The notes: generated by a model not told the origin, from the sequence alone. DNA of 64,000 nt from Nipponacmea schrenckii (GCA_030562195.1 JAUJPP010000007.1:17419769-17483768), one strand, 5' to 3'. Shown: positions 49,362 through 62,500, counted from the first letter of the stretch. Translations and numbers: made by a program.

Positions 49362-50720
49362 CAATGTAAATATACAATACTTTCTGGGAGTGAAGTAGGT
49401 TTTCATTCAATGTAAATATACAATACTTTCTGGGAGTGAAGTAGGTTTTCATTCAATGTAAATTAACAATACTTTCTGAGAGTGAAGTAGGTTTTCATTC
49501 AATGTAAATTAACAATACTTTCTTGGGGGTGAAGTAGGTTTTAATTCAATGTAAATTAACAATACTTTCTGGGAGTGAAGTAGGTTTTCATTCAATGTAA
49601 ATATACAATACTTTCTGGGAGTGAAGTAGGTTTTCATTCAATGTAAATTAACAATACTTTCTGGGAGTGAAGTAGGTTTTCATTCAATGTAAATATACAA
49701 TACTTTCTTGGAGTGAAGTAGGTTTTCATTCAATGTAAATATACAATACTTTCTGGGAGTGAAGTAGGTTTTCATTCAATGTAAATATACAATACTTTCT
49801 GGGAGTGAAGTAGGTTTTCATTCAATGTAAATTAACAATACTTTCTGGGAGTGAAGTAGGTTTTCATTCAATGTAAATTAACAATACTTTCTGGGTGTGA
49901 AGTAGGTTTTCATTCAATGTAAATTAACAATACTTTCTGAGAGTGAAGTAGGTTTTCATTCAATGTAAATTAACAATACTTTCTGAGAGTGAAGTAGGTT
50001 TTCATTCAATGTAAATTAACAATACTTTCTGGAAGTGAATTAGGTTTTCATTCAATGTAAATTAACAATACTTTCTGGGAGTGAAGTAGGTTTTCATTCA
50101 AAGTAAATATACAATACTTTCTGGGAGTGAAGTAGGTTTTCATTCAATGTAAATTAACAATACTTTCTGGGAGTGAAGTAGGTTTTCATTCAATGTAAAT
50201 TAACAATACTTTCTGGGAGTGAAGTAGGTTTTCATTCAATGTAAATTAACAATACTTTCTGAGAGTGAAGTAGGTTTTCATTCAATGTAAATATACAATA
50301 CTTTCTGGGAGTGAAGTAGGTTTTCATTCAATGTAAATTAACAATACTTTCTGGGAGTGAAGTAGGTTTTCATTCAATGTAAATTAACAATACTTTCTGG
50401 GAGTGAAGTAGGTTTTCATTCAATGTAAATATACAATACTTTCTTGGAGTGAAGTAGGTTTTCATTCAATGTAAATATACAATACTTTCTGGGAGTGAAG
50501 TAGGTTTTCATTCAATGTAAATTAACAATACTTTCTGGGAGTGAAGTAGGTTTTCATTCAATGTAAATTAACAATACTTTCTGGGAGTGAAGTAGGTTTT
50601 CATTCAATGTAAATATACAATACTTTCTGGGTGTGAAGTAGGTTTTCATTCAATGTAAATATACAATACTTTCTGGGAGTGAAGTAGGTTTTCATTCAAT
50701 GTAAATTAACAATACTTTAT
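49362..50720. repeat. 46-bp minisatellite, ~29 copies
   Basis: The unit is AATGTAAATATACAATACTT followed by TCTGGGAGTGAAGTAGGTTT and TCATTC. Two versions, AAATATACAA and AAATTAACAA, are interspersed, and most other positions are nearly invariant. Confidence 0.95.
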
Positions 50721-51611
50721 AATAACATGAATAATTCTTAGACTAATATTACTGTTTTAAAGGAGAAATTCATATTACTCTGCAAATTTAAATATTTTGT
50801 GATATATTTCACGATTTCCATTCTCAATTATGACCGTTTCAATTGTAATACATGAGACAGGACTCGTTTTAGCTGATTCAATTTTATTCAGTTGTTTATG
50901 ATTATGTTTTCACAAATTACAACAAATTATCTTAAGTCATCCATCAAAAATATGAAAAACAAAAAGTAATTTGATAATACACACGTTTTTAGACAAGATA
51001 TAAACCCAATTAACATTTGCTATGGAAGAAAGAATTTTTCAAAATTCAAATTTTATGAATGCTTTCATACGCCTTTTCTTAACTTAAGTTTATTTTAGAT
51101 ATATCCTAAATTTAATATATTTTGTAGTGATTTGATAACCTTAATTGATCTGAAATCATTCTTCACCTGTCCTATTATTGTCTCATTTACTTGAAACTAA
51201 TTAACAGAACATTGTGCTTTAATTATCATTATTATTACTCCAATATCTCACCATTCTATTAAAATTAAAATTAATTAAAACAAATATGTTTACATCTATC
51301 TATCTAAAGAACTGACATATTCGGAAGAAATTAATTTTACATGTTCATAATTATTATTTCCACACCCGAATTTTTGATTTTGATACAAAAAAATGACATT
51401 TACATTTCTCTTTTGATGGGTAATCTGGTGTTTATTAATTACAATCTGACACGATATTAGAAATTAGTTTAAGGCTCATATGGTATGGTATGATTTAAAT
51501 ACATTCAAGAATTTCAGTGTACTCTTGGAGTACAGTACTGACCATCTTTCATAAAACTATTATCATCACAACTACTTATCAAACCTCAGTTGGCACACAA
51601 GCAAATGATGA
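50721..51611. other. Single-copy spacer between two arrays
   Basis: About 0.9 kb of AT-rich sequence between the 46-bp and 68-bp arrays, with nothing recognisable. Confidence 0.5.
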
Positions 51612-53960
51612 CAATGTAAAGTGTTGAAACATTGTGTACACTTTACCTTGAATTATACCATATAAACTGATACTTACAATGTAAATTGTTGAAACATTGT
51701 ATACAATTTGCCTAGCAGTAGTATACCATATAAACTGATACTTACAATGTAAATTTTTGAAACATTGTATACAGTTTGCCTAGCAGTAGTATACCATATA
51801 AACTGATACTTACCATGTAAATTTTTGAAACATTGTGTACAGTGTGTCTAGCATAGTATACCATATAAATGAATACTTACAATGTAAAATTGTTGAAACA
51901 TTGTATACAATTTGCCTAGCAGTAGTATACCATATAAACTGATACTTACAATGTAAATTGTTGAAACATTGTATACAGTTTGCCTAGCAGTATTATACCA
52001 TATAAACTGATAATTGCAATGTAAATTGTTGAAATATTGTGTACAGTTTGCCTAGCAGTAGTATACCATATAAACTGATAATTAAAATGTAAATTTTTGA
52101 AACATTGTATACAGTTTGCCTAGCAGTAGTAGAACATATAAACTGATAATTACAATGTAAAATTGTTGAAACATTGTATACAATTTGCCTAGCAGTAGTA
52201 TACCATATAAACTGATAATTGCAATGTAAATTGTTGAAATATTGTGTACAGTTTGCCTAGCAGTAGTATACCATATAAACTGATAATTACAATGTAAAAT
52301 TGTTGAAACATTGTATACAATTTGCCTAGCAGTAGTATACCATATAAACTGATAATTGCAATGTAAATTGTTGAAATATTGTGTACAGTTTGCCTAGCAG
52401 TAGTATACCATATAAACTGATAATTAAAATGTAAATTTTTGAAACATTGTATACAGTTTGCCTAGCAGTAGTAGAACATATAAACTGATAATTACAATGT
52501 AAAATTGTTGAAACATTGTATACAATTTGCCTAGCAGTAGTATACCATATAAACTGATAATTGCAATGTAAATTGTTGAAATATTGTGTACAGTTTGCCT
52601 AGCAGTAGTATACCAAATAAACTGATAATTAAAATGTAAATTTTTGAAACATTGTATACAGTTTGCCTAGCAGTAGTATGCCATATAAACTGATAATTAC
52701 AATGTAAATTGTTGAAATATTGTGTACAGTTTGCCTAGCAGTATAATACCATATAAATTGATACTTACAATGTAAAATTGTTGAAACATTGTGTATAGTT
52801 TGTCTAGCAGTAGTATACCATATAAACTGATGATGACAGATGTTAGTTGTTGAAACATTGTATACAGTTTGCCTAGCAGTAGTATACCATATAAATAAAT
52901 ACTTCCAATGTAAATTGTTGAAACATTGTGTACAGTTTGTCTAGCAGTAGTATACCATATAAATAAATACTTCCAATGTAAATTGTTAAAATATTGTGTA
53001 CAGTTTGTCTAGCAGTAGTATACCATATAAATAAATACTTCCAATGAAAATTGTTGAAACATTGTATACAGTTTGCCTAGCAGTATAAAACCATATAAAC
53101 TGATAATTACAATGTAAAATTGTTGAAATATTGTGTACAGTTTGCCTAGCAGTAGCATACCATATAAATAAATACTTCCAATGTAAATTGTTGAAACATT
53201 GTATACAGTTTGCCTAGCAGTATAAAACCATATAAACTGATAATTACAATGTAAAATTGTTGAAACATTGTATACAGTTTGCCTAGCAGTAGTATACCAT
53301 ATAAACTGATGATGACAGATGTTAGTTGTTGAAACATTGTGTACAGTTTGCCTAGCAGTATAAAACCATATAAACTGATACTTACAATGTAAAATTGTTG
53401 AAACATTGTGTACAGTTTGCCTAGCAGTATAAAACCATATAAACTGATACTTACAATGTAAATTGTTGAAATATTGTGTACTGTTTACATAGTAGTATAA
53501 AACCATATAAACTGATACTTACAATGTAAATTGTTGAAACATTGTATACAATTTGCCTAGCAGTAGTATACCATATAAACTGATACTTACAATGTAAATT
53601 GTTGAAATATTGTGTACAGTTTACCTAGCAATATAAAACAATATAAACTGATACTTACAATGTAAAATTGTTGAAATATTGTATACAATTTGCCTAGCAG
53701 TAGTATACCATATAAACTGATACTTACAATGTAAATTGTTGAAACATTGTATACAGTTTGCCTAGCAGTATTATACCATATCAATTGATAATGACAATGT
53801 AAAATTGTTGAAATATTGTGTACAGTTTACCTGTACAACAATGTAAATTGTTGAAACATCGGTATTTAAAAAAAAACAGAAGTATTATACCATTTAATGA
53901 AATGATGATGATAATGTAAATTGTTGAAACATTGTGTACAATGTAACTAGTTATATTGTA
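51612..53960. repeat. 68-bp minisatellite, ~34 copies
   Basis: The unit is AATGTAAATTGTTGAAACAT, TGTATACAGTTTGCCTAGCA, GTAGTATACCATATAAACTG and ATACTTAC. Each unit contains two inverted pairs: ACAATGT with ACATTGT, and GTATACAGTTT with AAACTGATAC (one bulge). ORFs of 65-165 codons across it come from local frame retention. Confidence 0.95.
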
Positions 53961-55174
53961 CCATATGAACTGAACAGATCACCATACAGAATCCCTGCAG
54001 CTGAATACTAATAACCATCAGATATAAGACTTCAATTCAATGTGTTTTGCTCCTAAACGAGTCTTAAGGGTAGAAACTTGTATTCCAGAAAGGTGAAATG
54101 ACTTGAAACAAGATTGTCTGGTAATTGATCATCGGTAATTGATTGATTTGACCTTTTCATGCAAAGGACTTGTTTTTCTACCTTTTAGCACTGCTCTTTC
54201 TGTATTGCCTTATACCTGTCTCTTATTATTGGCCAAGGTTACCTGAATGTTTGTCATTTCAGTATCTTGATAATAGGTAAATAGTCTTTATAACTACATG
54301 GAACAATACCTATTTCTACATTTCTAAGTCTCAAGAAAAGCTAATAACTTAATCCAGGCGAAGTCAAAGGAGCAGAAATCAAATTTCCCCTTTGTATGAA
54401 CTCAACCTTATTCCTAATATATTAGATTACAAAATCAATTTTTTAATTTTAACATACTTACGCATTCACAGCAAAGGTCATTAAAAATCTTGCAGTAATA
54501 AGGACTTTGGTTTGGAATTTAACGCGAGGTCAGATATGAATAAAAATTAGAAATATTATAAAAGAATTTAAAACATGATAAAAGTTTAAATTAAATCATA
54601 ATGTTTAGTATGAATGACTGATATTAAAGAGCTATAAAATTGTTTTGCATCTTTTTTGGTCTTAAAAACTGTATGGGAGTCTACCTTTAAAAAATCTATT
54701 TTTAGATTCAATTGTTATCCAACCACTAGAGAAAAAACGCCCAATTAATATTGAATTCTGTAAATTATCGAGAATACAATCTATATTCATTAGACCTCAC
54801 AAGACTTGTGTCTACTCAACCACTTGTATCCAGTATTCTCATTGGTCAGTTTGTACATTTTGTTAAAATCGGCATTAAATTACAACCAATTATTCTTAGC
54901 CTTTGTTCCGGTTTCCTTTCACTTTACTATCTTAATTGTTTTCAACTTTGTGTTTGGAGACCAAGAGTTTGACACTTGAGTACAATGCGTTTTTATTATT
55001 GTTTCTAAATTCAAGTACTTGAACCATCATTAAAAAAACTGTTTGCACTCTACAGGTGGATTAAACAATGACTATTAGATAACAATGTTATGTCTTACTA
55101 TGAAGAAGTGTTGCCAGATCAATGAAACATTTTATATCACCTTTAAATGGTCAGATTTCTCCATTCGTTTGACC

Positions 55175-55440
55175 AGTCATACCTTAGTTTCAGAAATGGG
55201 ACATTGTAAACAAAGCTGATAGTGTTTATATACCAATGAAATTTGAACCTTCAAGTCCATTTATGTCCAGAATAATTTGATTTTGAAAGTGACTCCTTAT
55301 ATCTCTATAATATAGAGTGCAGAATTAGCAAATTATGTTCTTAAATTTGTGTATTTATATTAAACACTTTTAAAGTCAAGCTTGACATACACAATCTCCA
55401 ACTTCAATTTTGCTTTAAAATCTGGCCCCGAAATAAAAAT
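55175..55440. mobile_element. Decayed relative of the TTAA/TIR element
   Basis: The block around TGAAATTTGAACCTTCAAGT, CCATTTATGTCCAGAATAAT and TTTGATTTTGAAAG follows the same order as TTTGAAATTTGAGCCTTCAA and onward in the two intact copies. It is preceded by a GTTTCAGAAATGGGACA-like match to their left part. Ends and target duplication are no longer clear. TCTGGCCCC near 55425 may be the remnant of one TIR. Confidence 0.45.
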
Positions 55441-55984
55441 GTATGATAAATTTAACATCTAAATTGAAGTTTAGTGTGACACAAAACAAGGCTCATGCCC
55501 TATTGAAATATTTCAACTCTAGCATTATCCTTAAGAGGATATTGAAATGCCGATGGAGAGAGCTTTTGTCCTATATTAACATCCTCTGCCAAGCTCTTCA
55601 ATTTTGTGCAAGTCTTGTTATCACCTTTTACAACTTGTTCCAATAATCCAAAGCATCTGGCCTTTGCATTAAAGTGCAATTTAAAGTTTTAAAGAACATG
55701 ACAGTTTCCTTTGTATAAGAGAACAATTTCCAGGATATTCCACAGGATAATTTCCTTTGCATTAAAGTGCAATTCCCAGGTTTTAAACACAGGTCAGTTG
55801 CCTTTTATGAGAGTGCAATTTTCTTATTAATAACTAGGGTCTTTTTTTATGAGGAAAATATCCTGTTGTTTTTTAAGTCTGTTATATCTTCTATCTTTGG
55901 GTGGACTTTTAACCACCTTTTCTGTAGAAGTAAGCAATATCATATGTATACTTCTCTTTTGTATCAAGATAAGCATTATATTTT

Positions 55985-56130
55985 TCTCTGATTCTCTATA
56001 TTCTAATCCCCCAGTGTTCTCCATATGTTCAGATCCTCCATATGTTTCATCCTCCCTGTGTTCTCATCCCCCTGTGATCTTAACTCCCCTGCAATTCTCA
56101 TCCACCCGCGTTCTCATCCCCTCCAACAAA
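55985..56130. repeat. CT-rich degenerate repeat
   Basis: GTTCTCATCCCCCTGTG-type units recur about six times with strong pyrimidine bias on the plus strand. Confidence 0.6.
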
Positions 56131-56539
56131 ATCCTCATAGTAATATAATATATACTTTACCTTAATATGTCACTTCCTGTCAGGATACTACAACTTCCTG
56201 TCTGACAAGATGACATCAAGTGGTAGAAAGATATATTTACTGAAAACTTACAGATACTTGACGATATTTAGTGTAGTTCTTCAGTCGTAATCAAAACAAC
56301 CTCTTCAAACATCTTCCCATAAATTTAAAAACTTTTCTTGAGATAAAACTGTTCTTTAAATGTTTTCGTACTACTCACAAAATCATCTCAACTATCTGAT
56401 ATCCAGATAACAAAAAGTTGCAAGAAAATGCAAAACATGAATATTACTTCTAGAATTGACTTTAAATTTAAAGTTTTAAACTTGGTCAATAGGAATACAT
56501 ATTCATCTGCTGGACTTGTCATGAATAAAGAATGAAGAA

Positions 56540-57275
56540 CAGGCCTATCAGTTGTATTGTTTATCAGGGTCAGATTGGAAGAAAGGTCTATCAGTTGTAT
56601 TGTCTATAAGGCTCAGAATTGAAGACAGGTCTATCAGTTGTATTGTCTATCAGGGTCAGAATGGAAGACAGGTCTATCAGTTGTATTGTCTATAAGAGTC
56701 AGAATGGATGACAGGTTATCAGTTGTATTGTCTATAAGGGTCAGAATGGAAGACAGGCCTATCAGTTGTATTGTCTATCAGGGTCAGAATGGAAGACAGG
56801 TCTATCAGTTGTATTGTCTATCAGGGTCAGAATGGAAGACAGGTTATCAGTTGTATTGTCTATCAGGGTCAGAATGGAAGACAGGTCTATCAGTTGTATT
56901 GTCTTTAAGGGTCAGAATGGTTGACAGGTTATCAGTTGTATTGTCTATCAGGGTCAGAATGGAAGACAGGCCTATCAGTTGTATTGTCTATCAGGGTCAG
57001 AATGGAAGACAGGTCTATCAGTTGTATTGTCTATCAGGGTCAGAATGGAAGACAGGTTATCAGTTGTATTGTCTTTAAAGGTCAGAATGGAAGACAGGCC
57101 CTTTCAGTTGTATTGTCTATCAGGGTCAGAATGGTTGACAGGTTATCAGTTGTATTGTCTATCAGGGTCAGAATGGAAGACAGGCCTATCAGTTGTATTG
57201 TCTATCAGGGTCAGAATGGAAGACAGGTCTATCAGTTGTATTGTCTATCAGGGTCAGAATGGAAGACAGGTCTAT
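56540..57275. repeat. 41-43-bp minisatellite, ~17 copies
   Basis: The unit is TATCAGTTGTATTGTCTATC followed by AGGGTCAGAATGGAAGACAG and GTC, with two-base deletions (GGTTATCAG) in about a third of units. Overlapping ORFs of 105-152 codons are by-products. Confidence 0.95.
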
Positions 57276-57350
57276 CAGTGGGTACTTGGGATCTGATCTT
57301 GATGCTCAGCTTATCCTTTTGTAATAAAGATATTATTATTACTATTATAC
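57275..57350 (+). mobile_element. Retroelement 3'-tail-like sequence after the 43-bp array
   Basis: GTAATAAAGATATTATTATT directly follows the minisatellite at 56.5-57.28 kb. It may be the tail of an element inside which the array expanded. Confidence 0.25.
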
Positions 57351-57424
57351 TTACTATAGTCTGGAAAATGGAAAATTGAAGAGAATTTATGTCAGAAATA
57401 AAAGGCAACTAGAATTGCTTACAA

Positions 57425-58552
57425 TTATGAACGTATTTCGAGAGCCTTAAAATATTATATAGGCTAAATTTGCAATTACCTACATCTAGACAATATATTG
57501 AATATCATTTGACCTAGTTTTCAAAGTCATAAAATAATTAGGTCACACCTTCCGTAACGGTTAATGATGGCGAAAATATGAAAATTATCAATTTTTGCTG
57601 TATTTAAGTACACTTATCTCTATGAATTTTTTAAGTAAGCCAAATTAAAAAATATCTACTCGTAGACAATATATTGAATATTATTTGACCTAATTTTCAA
57701 GGTCATAGATTAAGTGGGTCACACCTTCCGTACCCGTTAAAGTGACCTAATTTTGAAAAAATCGAAATTTAAATAATTCGAAAGAAAATACGAAATTTGA
57801 AAATCGGTCTCCAAGAAAAGGTAGATAATGATCCATTGTATCTATGTGCTAAATTTCATCAAAATCGGTCTATCAGTAGTGTCTGAATTTCGGATTTAAG
57901 AATTGTAACAAAAATTCAAAATGGCGGCCGATATGGCAGCTTGACCTAATTATTTAGGTCAAATCAATTACTATTGACAAGTTATTTATAAAACAGTTTT
58001 CACTTTTCACCTAGCACTTATAGACCGGAAGTTACGTAATTACGTCATTTGAGGCTAAACCGGAAGTGGAATTTTTTTTTCACATTTTTTCAAAAATTAT
58101 AAACATATCGCCTATCAACTGGTAAAGTTTCAAAATTTTACCATTTATATTAAAGGAGAAATCACGGTCTGAAATTTTTGCCGATGACCCTTGAATATTG
58201 AATTGCAAATCGTGGGTAAAATATTTAACCTAATTGCATAAAACCTATAATTGTTAGTTGACAAATACATTGAAGTTTTCAAATCTGAAAATCCGGTCAA
58301 AATCGAACTGAAAATAAACTTGCTAAAGCAAAAAAACCTGAACTTCCGGTTCTCACTTCCTGTCAGAGATAGAACTTCCGGTTTTGTTTTATTTGATAAT
58401 AGAAATCATTCTAAGATCAACTGTAGATTTAGAATTTCTGCACCTTTTACCAGTTTGTCTGCAAACTCATCCAAGAATTACAAAAAAAAAAAAAAAAAAA
58501 TAAAATAATCCGAACGATTACAATACGTTTTCGACAAAGTCGAAATACGTAA
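57425..58552 (+). mobile_element. Hairpin-tailed AT-rich element with ETS/CRE-like motif clusters
   Basis: The left part contains an internal direct duplication: GACAATATATTGAATAT, TTGACCTA, TTTTCAA and GTCACACCTTCCGTA recur at 57489 and 57664. Then come CAAAATGGCGGCCGATATGG (57919), ACCGGAAGTTACGTAATTAC (58023), ACCGGAAGTG (58059) and two AACTTCCGGT sites (58341, 58373). A 19-A run at 58482 is followed by the hairpin TTTCGAC-AAA-GTCGAAA (58529-58545). The layout suggests a mobile element with its own regulatory sites. Its boundaries are approximate and its class unknown. Confidence 0.45.
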
Positions 58553-59307
58553 TTAATTTACAGTAGAAACAATTAACCAAATATTTTTGAGGATTGGATA
58601 ATAGATAACAGTTATTTGTTGGTGTGGTTTATTAATGGGTTGGTTTATGGTATAATTGATATTGTGGGTGTTATTATTAATAAGAAAACAGGATCTGTAC
58701 TAGGATGGTTTCTAATAAAATAGATAGACTAAACTGTGGATCAATCATCAATTGGTATTATATATTTATTGCACTAATAAAACCATCTAAGTTCATTTTT
58801 TTCAGAATAAGTCTGAGTCAAAGTCCCTGAAGCGGATGGATTTTTCAAGTCAAAAATTATTAATTGAACTAAATAGAAATACAAGATGTAGGTTTCATAT
58901 TATCTAGAATAATGGGGTTAAAGAGGGTAGATGGAAATACAATTCTCTTTAGCCAGAAGAAATAAGTCAAATTTGGCTTATTAAGAGTTTCAGATAGTTT
59001 CAGTGCAGGACATATTAGGTTTTATGTTTTGATCATCCTGGATTTTATATGAGGACATGTCTTGAATGCTACTGTTGGAATCTTAACTGTCTTATCCAGA
59101 GAAATATAGTTATTTTTTTGGTTATTTTTTTGCTTGGTTATTAGGCATGTACAAGTCGCATTTCGAGAAAGAAATCCTTGACCTGGCTTAAAATGGCCAC
59201 AGATGATTCAGGAAATGTTAATTCCCAGAAACTGGCTGACAATCCTTATAAACCATGGATTAATTATCATAGATGGATGTTTCTTCATTTGTTAGTTATT
59301 TCAAAAT

Positions 59308-59575
59308 GCCAATTGTGAGGGTGATATTTGATGTTTGTGAGGGTGATATTTGATGGTTGTGAGGGTGATATTTGATGTTTGTGAGGGTGATATATGATGG
59401 TTGTGAGGGTGATATTTGATGGTTGTGAGGGTGATATTTGATGGTTGTGAGGGTGATATTTGATGTTTGTGAGGGTGATATTTGATGTTTGTGAGGGTGA
59501 TATTTGATGTTTGTGAGAGTGATATTTAATGTTTGTGAGGGTGATATTTGATGTTTGTGCGGGTGGTATATAATG
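59308..59575. repeat. 22-bp minisatellite, ~12 copies
   Basis: The unit is GTGAGGGTGATATTTGATGG plus TT, with GGTT and TTTG variants. It sits inside a 134-codon minus-strand ORF that is not otherwise gene-like. Confidence 0.9.
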
Positions 59576-62500
59576 TCCTGAATTAAGTAGAGAGAATTTA
59601 TCTTTCACAAGCTCACAGACTCCAGACAACTTGAGGTACCAAGATAGAATTCTGCCATCTCCTTGAAAAGTTTCTCTAAATAGACTCAAATTAAAATCAA
59701 ATTAAATTGAATTTATTATTCATTAAAGATAAATAAACTAAGTTTGTACCGATTAAATTTGTAGAATGGTTATCAACTTTCAAGTTATAAATAGATCCTG
59801 TTCATGGAATTCATCTTGATAAATTCCAAGTAATTTACTCACCTTTTGAAGTAGTTATAAGTTCAGTCATGATTGGAGATGAGTTTCTATTTTATAAAAG
59901 TGCTCAGTGCAATTGTACCTGTCAGACCTAAATGAAATATACAGCTAAAGATGATATTGGTTGAAATAACATAAATTCCACCCAAGAACTCCTGTTCACA
60001 CTCTGCTACCATATTTAAGGGATAGTAGGTCTTAAAATGAACATAAAATTTGAAAATTTTAAACTTGGCCAATAAGAGCATAAATAACATAAAAATGCAT
60101 TTGATTATTGAAAATTCTTAATAAATTGATTAAACATTTTTGAATAATGACTTAGTTTTGTGTGTTTTACATTGTAGATTTTAAGGGATTTTGTTACTTT
60201 ATGACACCAGGTAATTTCACTGATGACCATTCTTGAGAACTAAAATTTTATGTTAATGCTAAGATGCAATATTACTTTAACTGGTATATAAAAACACATT
60301 CAATAGTTCATATATTTATTTAGATCCACGCCCTTACTTCATGAGGGAGTAACATGTGAAGGGACAATAGTAAAAGATGTGCTTATGCACGAAGTCATGA
60401 CATGATATGGATATATATTTACATGCTGAATATTCATACATGTTAACAGATGGAAAGTGTTTTTGTGTAAAATGAAGCGTAGGAATATACATCATATAAC
60501 CGTATTAAAGACCATTTCAGACATATATATCATAATTTATACTCCTAAGTCTCACTTTATAATATAATTGAACCAAACAGTCTAGCCAAGAATACATTAA
60601 ATCTCTCTTTAATTCAAATTCATCAGAAAAGCCAAACAAAAGCGTCTTGTCAGTCCAAGTTCTTCTTTTTCTACAACTTCTAAGGTTCATTTATCATTTC
60701 AAGTCAGATTGATATTTTTAATCTTTCTGTTAGAATTATCTTTAATTTCACCAAAATACAAGAAACAGGAAATCCAGTTTTTATATATAATAAAGGTTTG
60801 AAAGTTGAAACTGTACAAGTTTGTTTTCAGAACTCTACTTTTTTATCTGTGGATATAAATTGTTTATTAGATTCATGAACTTGAGGGAAATGAAATAAAA
60901 GTTTCATTGAAGGTAATTTTTTAATAAATATAGCCAGGATGGGTGTCTGTTGATATGTTTATCATTGAATAAGTTAATTTGATATAAACATACGTAAACC
61001 TCGTGTACATATAACATATAAACAGTAAATACTACATGATTGTTGTTGTATATTACAACATAAAAAGTGCTTTACTTTTCTGACTCTCTCTGTTTTCTAG
61101 CGATAAGGATGATTTAAATACCGGGTACTCACATAAAGAATAATTTTTTGGGAATTATTTAATAAGAATATCTCTAGCAATGAATTAGTTGCCAGGACGC
61201 CATGAGAAACTGCATTGTCTTGGTTTATTCCTATTGTTTTAAATGATCATGATTTATGCCTATTCTGTGGATAATTAAAATTTGTCTACCCTAAAACAAC
61301 TCAAGACAGCTGTCAGCTGTAAATTGTGATTACCCTAATCCTGAACAATCTTTCATTTCAAATTGGTATGAATTACAACTAGAACTGTGTGTTCAAATAG
61401 ATGCACTAAGGTGAGGTATTTAGAAACAGGATATGTATTTGCTCATTCCTGTTTGTTAGAATGGTAATTGGAATAATGAGTAATAGAAATTACAGGAGCC
61501 ACACATCTTAGGTATGAAATGAGGATGGTGCAAATAAAAGATATAAGTGTCCCAGATACACTTTTAACCTTGGTCATATTGAGTTGGGAAGAATAAAGAA
61601 GATCACACCACACCAGCCAGGGCCAAGTTTCATCGCCAAGTCATTTGACCCGATCAGATCTCAAGGTTTATCAACAACCAAACCAACAGCTTGACCTTCA
61701 CCACCATGTCATTCAACCCGACCAGATCTCAAGGTTTATCAACAACCAAACCAACAGCACAGAATCATCTTATTTGAACCAATCCAACTACCAACTATTA
61801 TGAATACCAACAACTACTTAGTTTGCGATATCAGCATTTGCTGGAAGCGAACATTAACTTGTCTTCTACCAACCAATTGCAAAGGACTGGAACACTAAGT
61901 TTGATTATATCATTATAAAGGAAATATGAGTTTAGGTTTAGCATGTGTTATAATAATTCTTACAGGCATGTTGGTGGTAAAGTTATTCAAGGAACTGATA
62001 ATTTAAAACAGTTATTTGGGTGGTCTTTGTGAATGGAAAATAAAGATGTATTTTAATCAGGTTCAATTTGCTTTCTTATCTTCTGGTTTTTCCTTCTGTA
62101 TTCTTTTGAATTTTCATATTGAGTTTCTGTTTTAAAAGCTTTCTCAACCATTAGTTTTAATTGGGAGAAATAAAAGAACTCACGCAGCAAATAAATGTGA
62201 AGTTAGGAATTAATGGACTATTTATACATTCAGAGAGGTAGTCTGATACCAGTTGTCATTAATCTATTCTAACTTACAATTAATGCATTAGAAGTATTGG
62301 AAAAGAATACAAAGTTAAAAACACAGTTTGTAAAGTGGCAACAGGTTCTGTATTGCATGCCTTGCAAGGCTATTAGCACTTGCAACATTTTTAAAAAATG
62401 ATAGAAAAGATTGAAAGAAAGTGTTTTGAACTTTTAATCTGATTTGGTTGAACTTATAACCTTGATTTGCATCAATCTCTTTTTTCAGTTTTCATCTTCA

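Larger units (their letters stand above)
53961..56539. other. No gene seen
   Basis: Contains the decayed TTAA-element relative, a CT-rich repeat and a weak repeat of CATTAAAGTGCAATT at 55.67 and 55.76 kb. ORFs of 65-99 codons are unsupported. Confidence 0.5.

Noticed and set aside
52826..52860. Hammerhead-ribozyme-like CTGATGA ... GAAAC in the 68-bp array (also at 53310)
   Set aside because: Only two units have CTGATGA. The standard unit reads CTGATAC, and no convincing stems I, II and III surround the core.
53009..53506. 165-codon ORF with repeated FYTARQTV segments
   Set aside because: Chance frame retention inside the 68-bp array; frameshifting unit lengths end it quickly on both sides.
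56540..57275. Common origin with the 43-bp array at 8.7 kb
   Set aside because: Both have periods near 43 bp and contain AGAATGGAA and TATCAG, but the spacing of these blocks differs and the rest does not align.
59285..59689. 134-codon ORF with repeated NITLTNIKYH-type segments
   Set aside because: Most of it is the 22-bp array. The non-repeat N-terminal part has no splice or start support.
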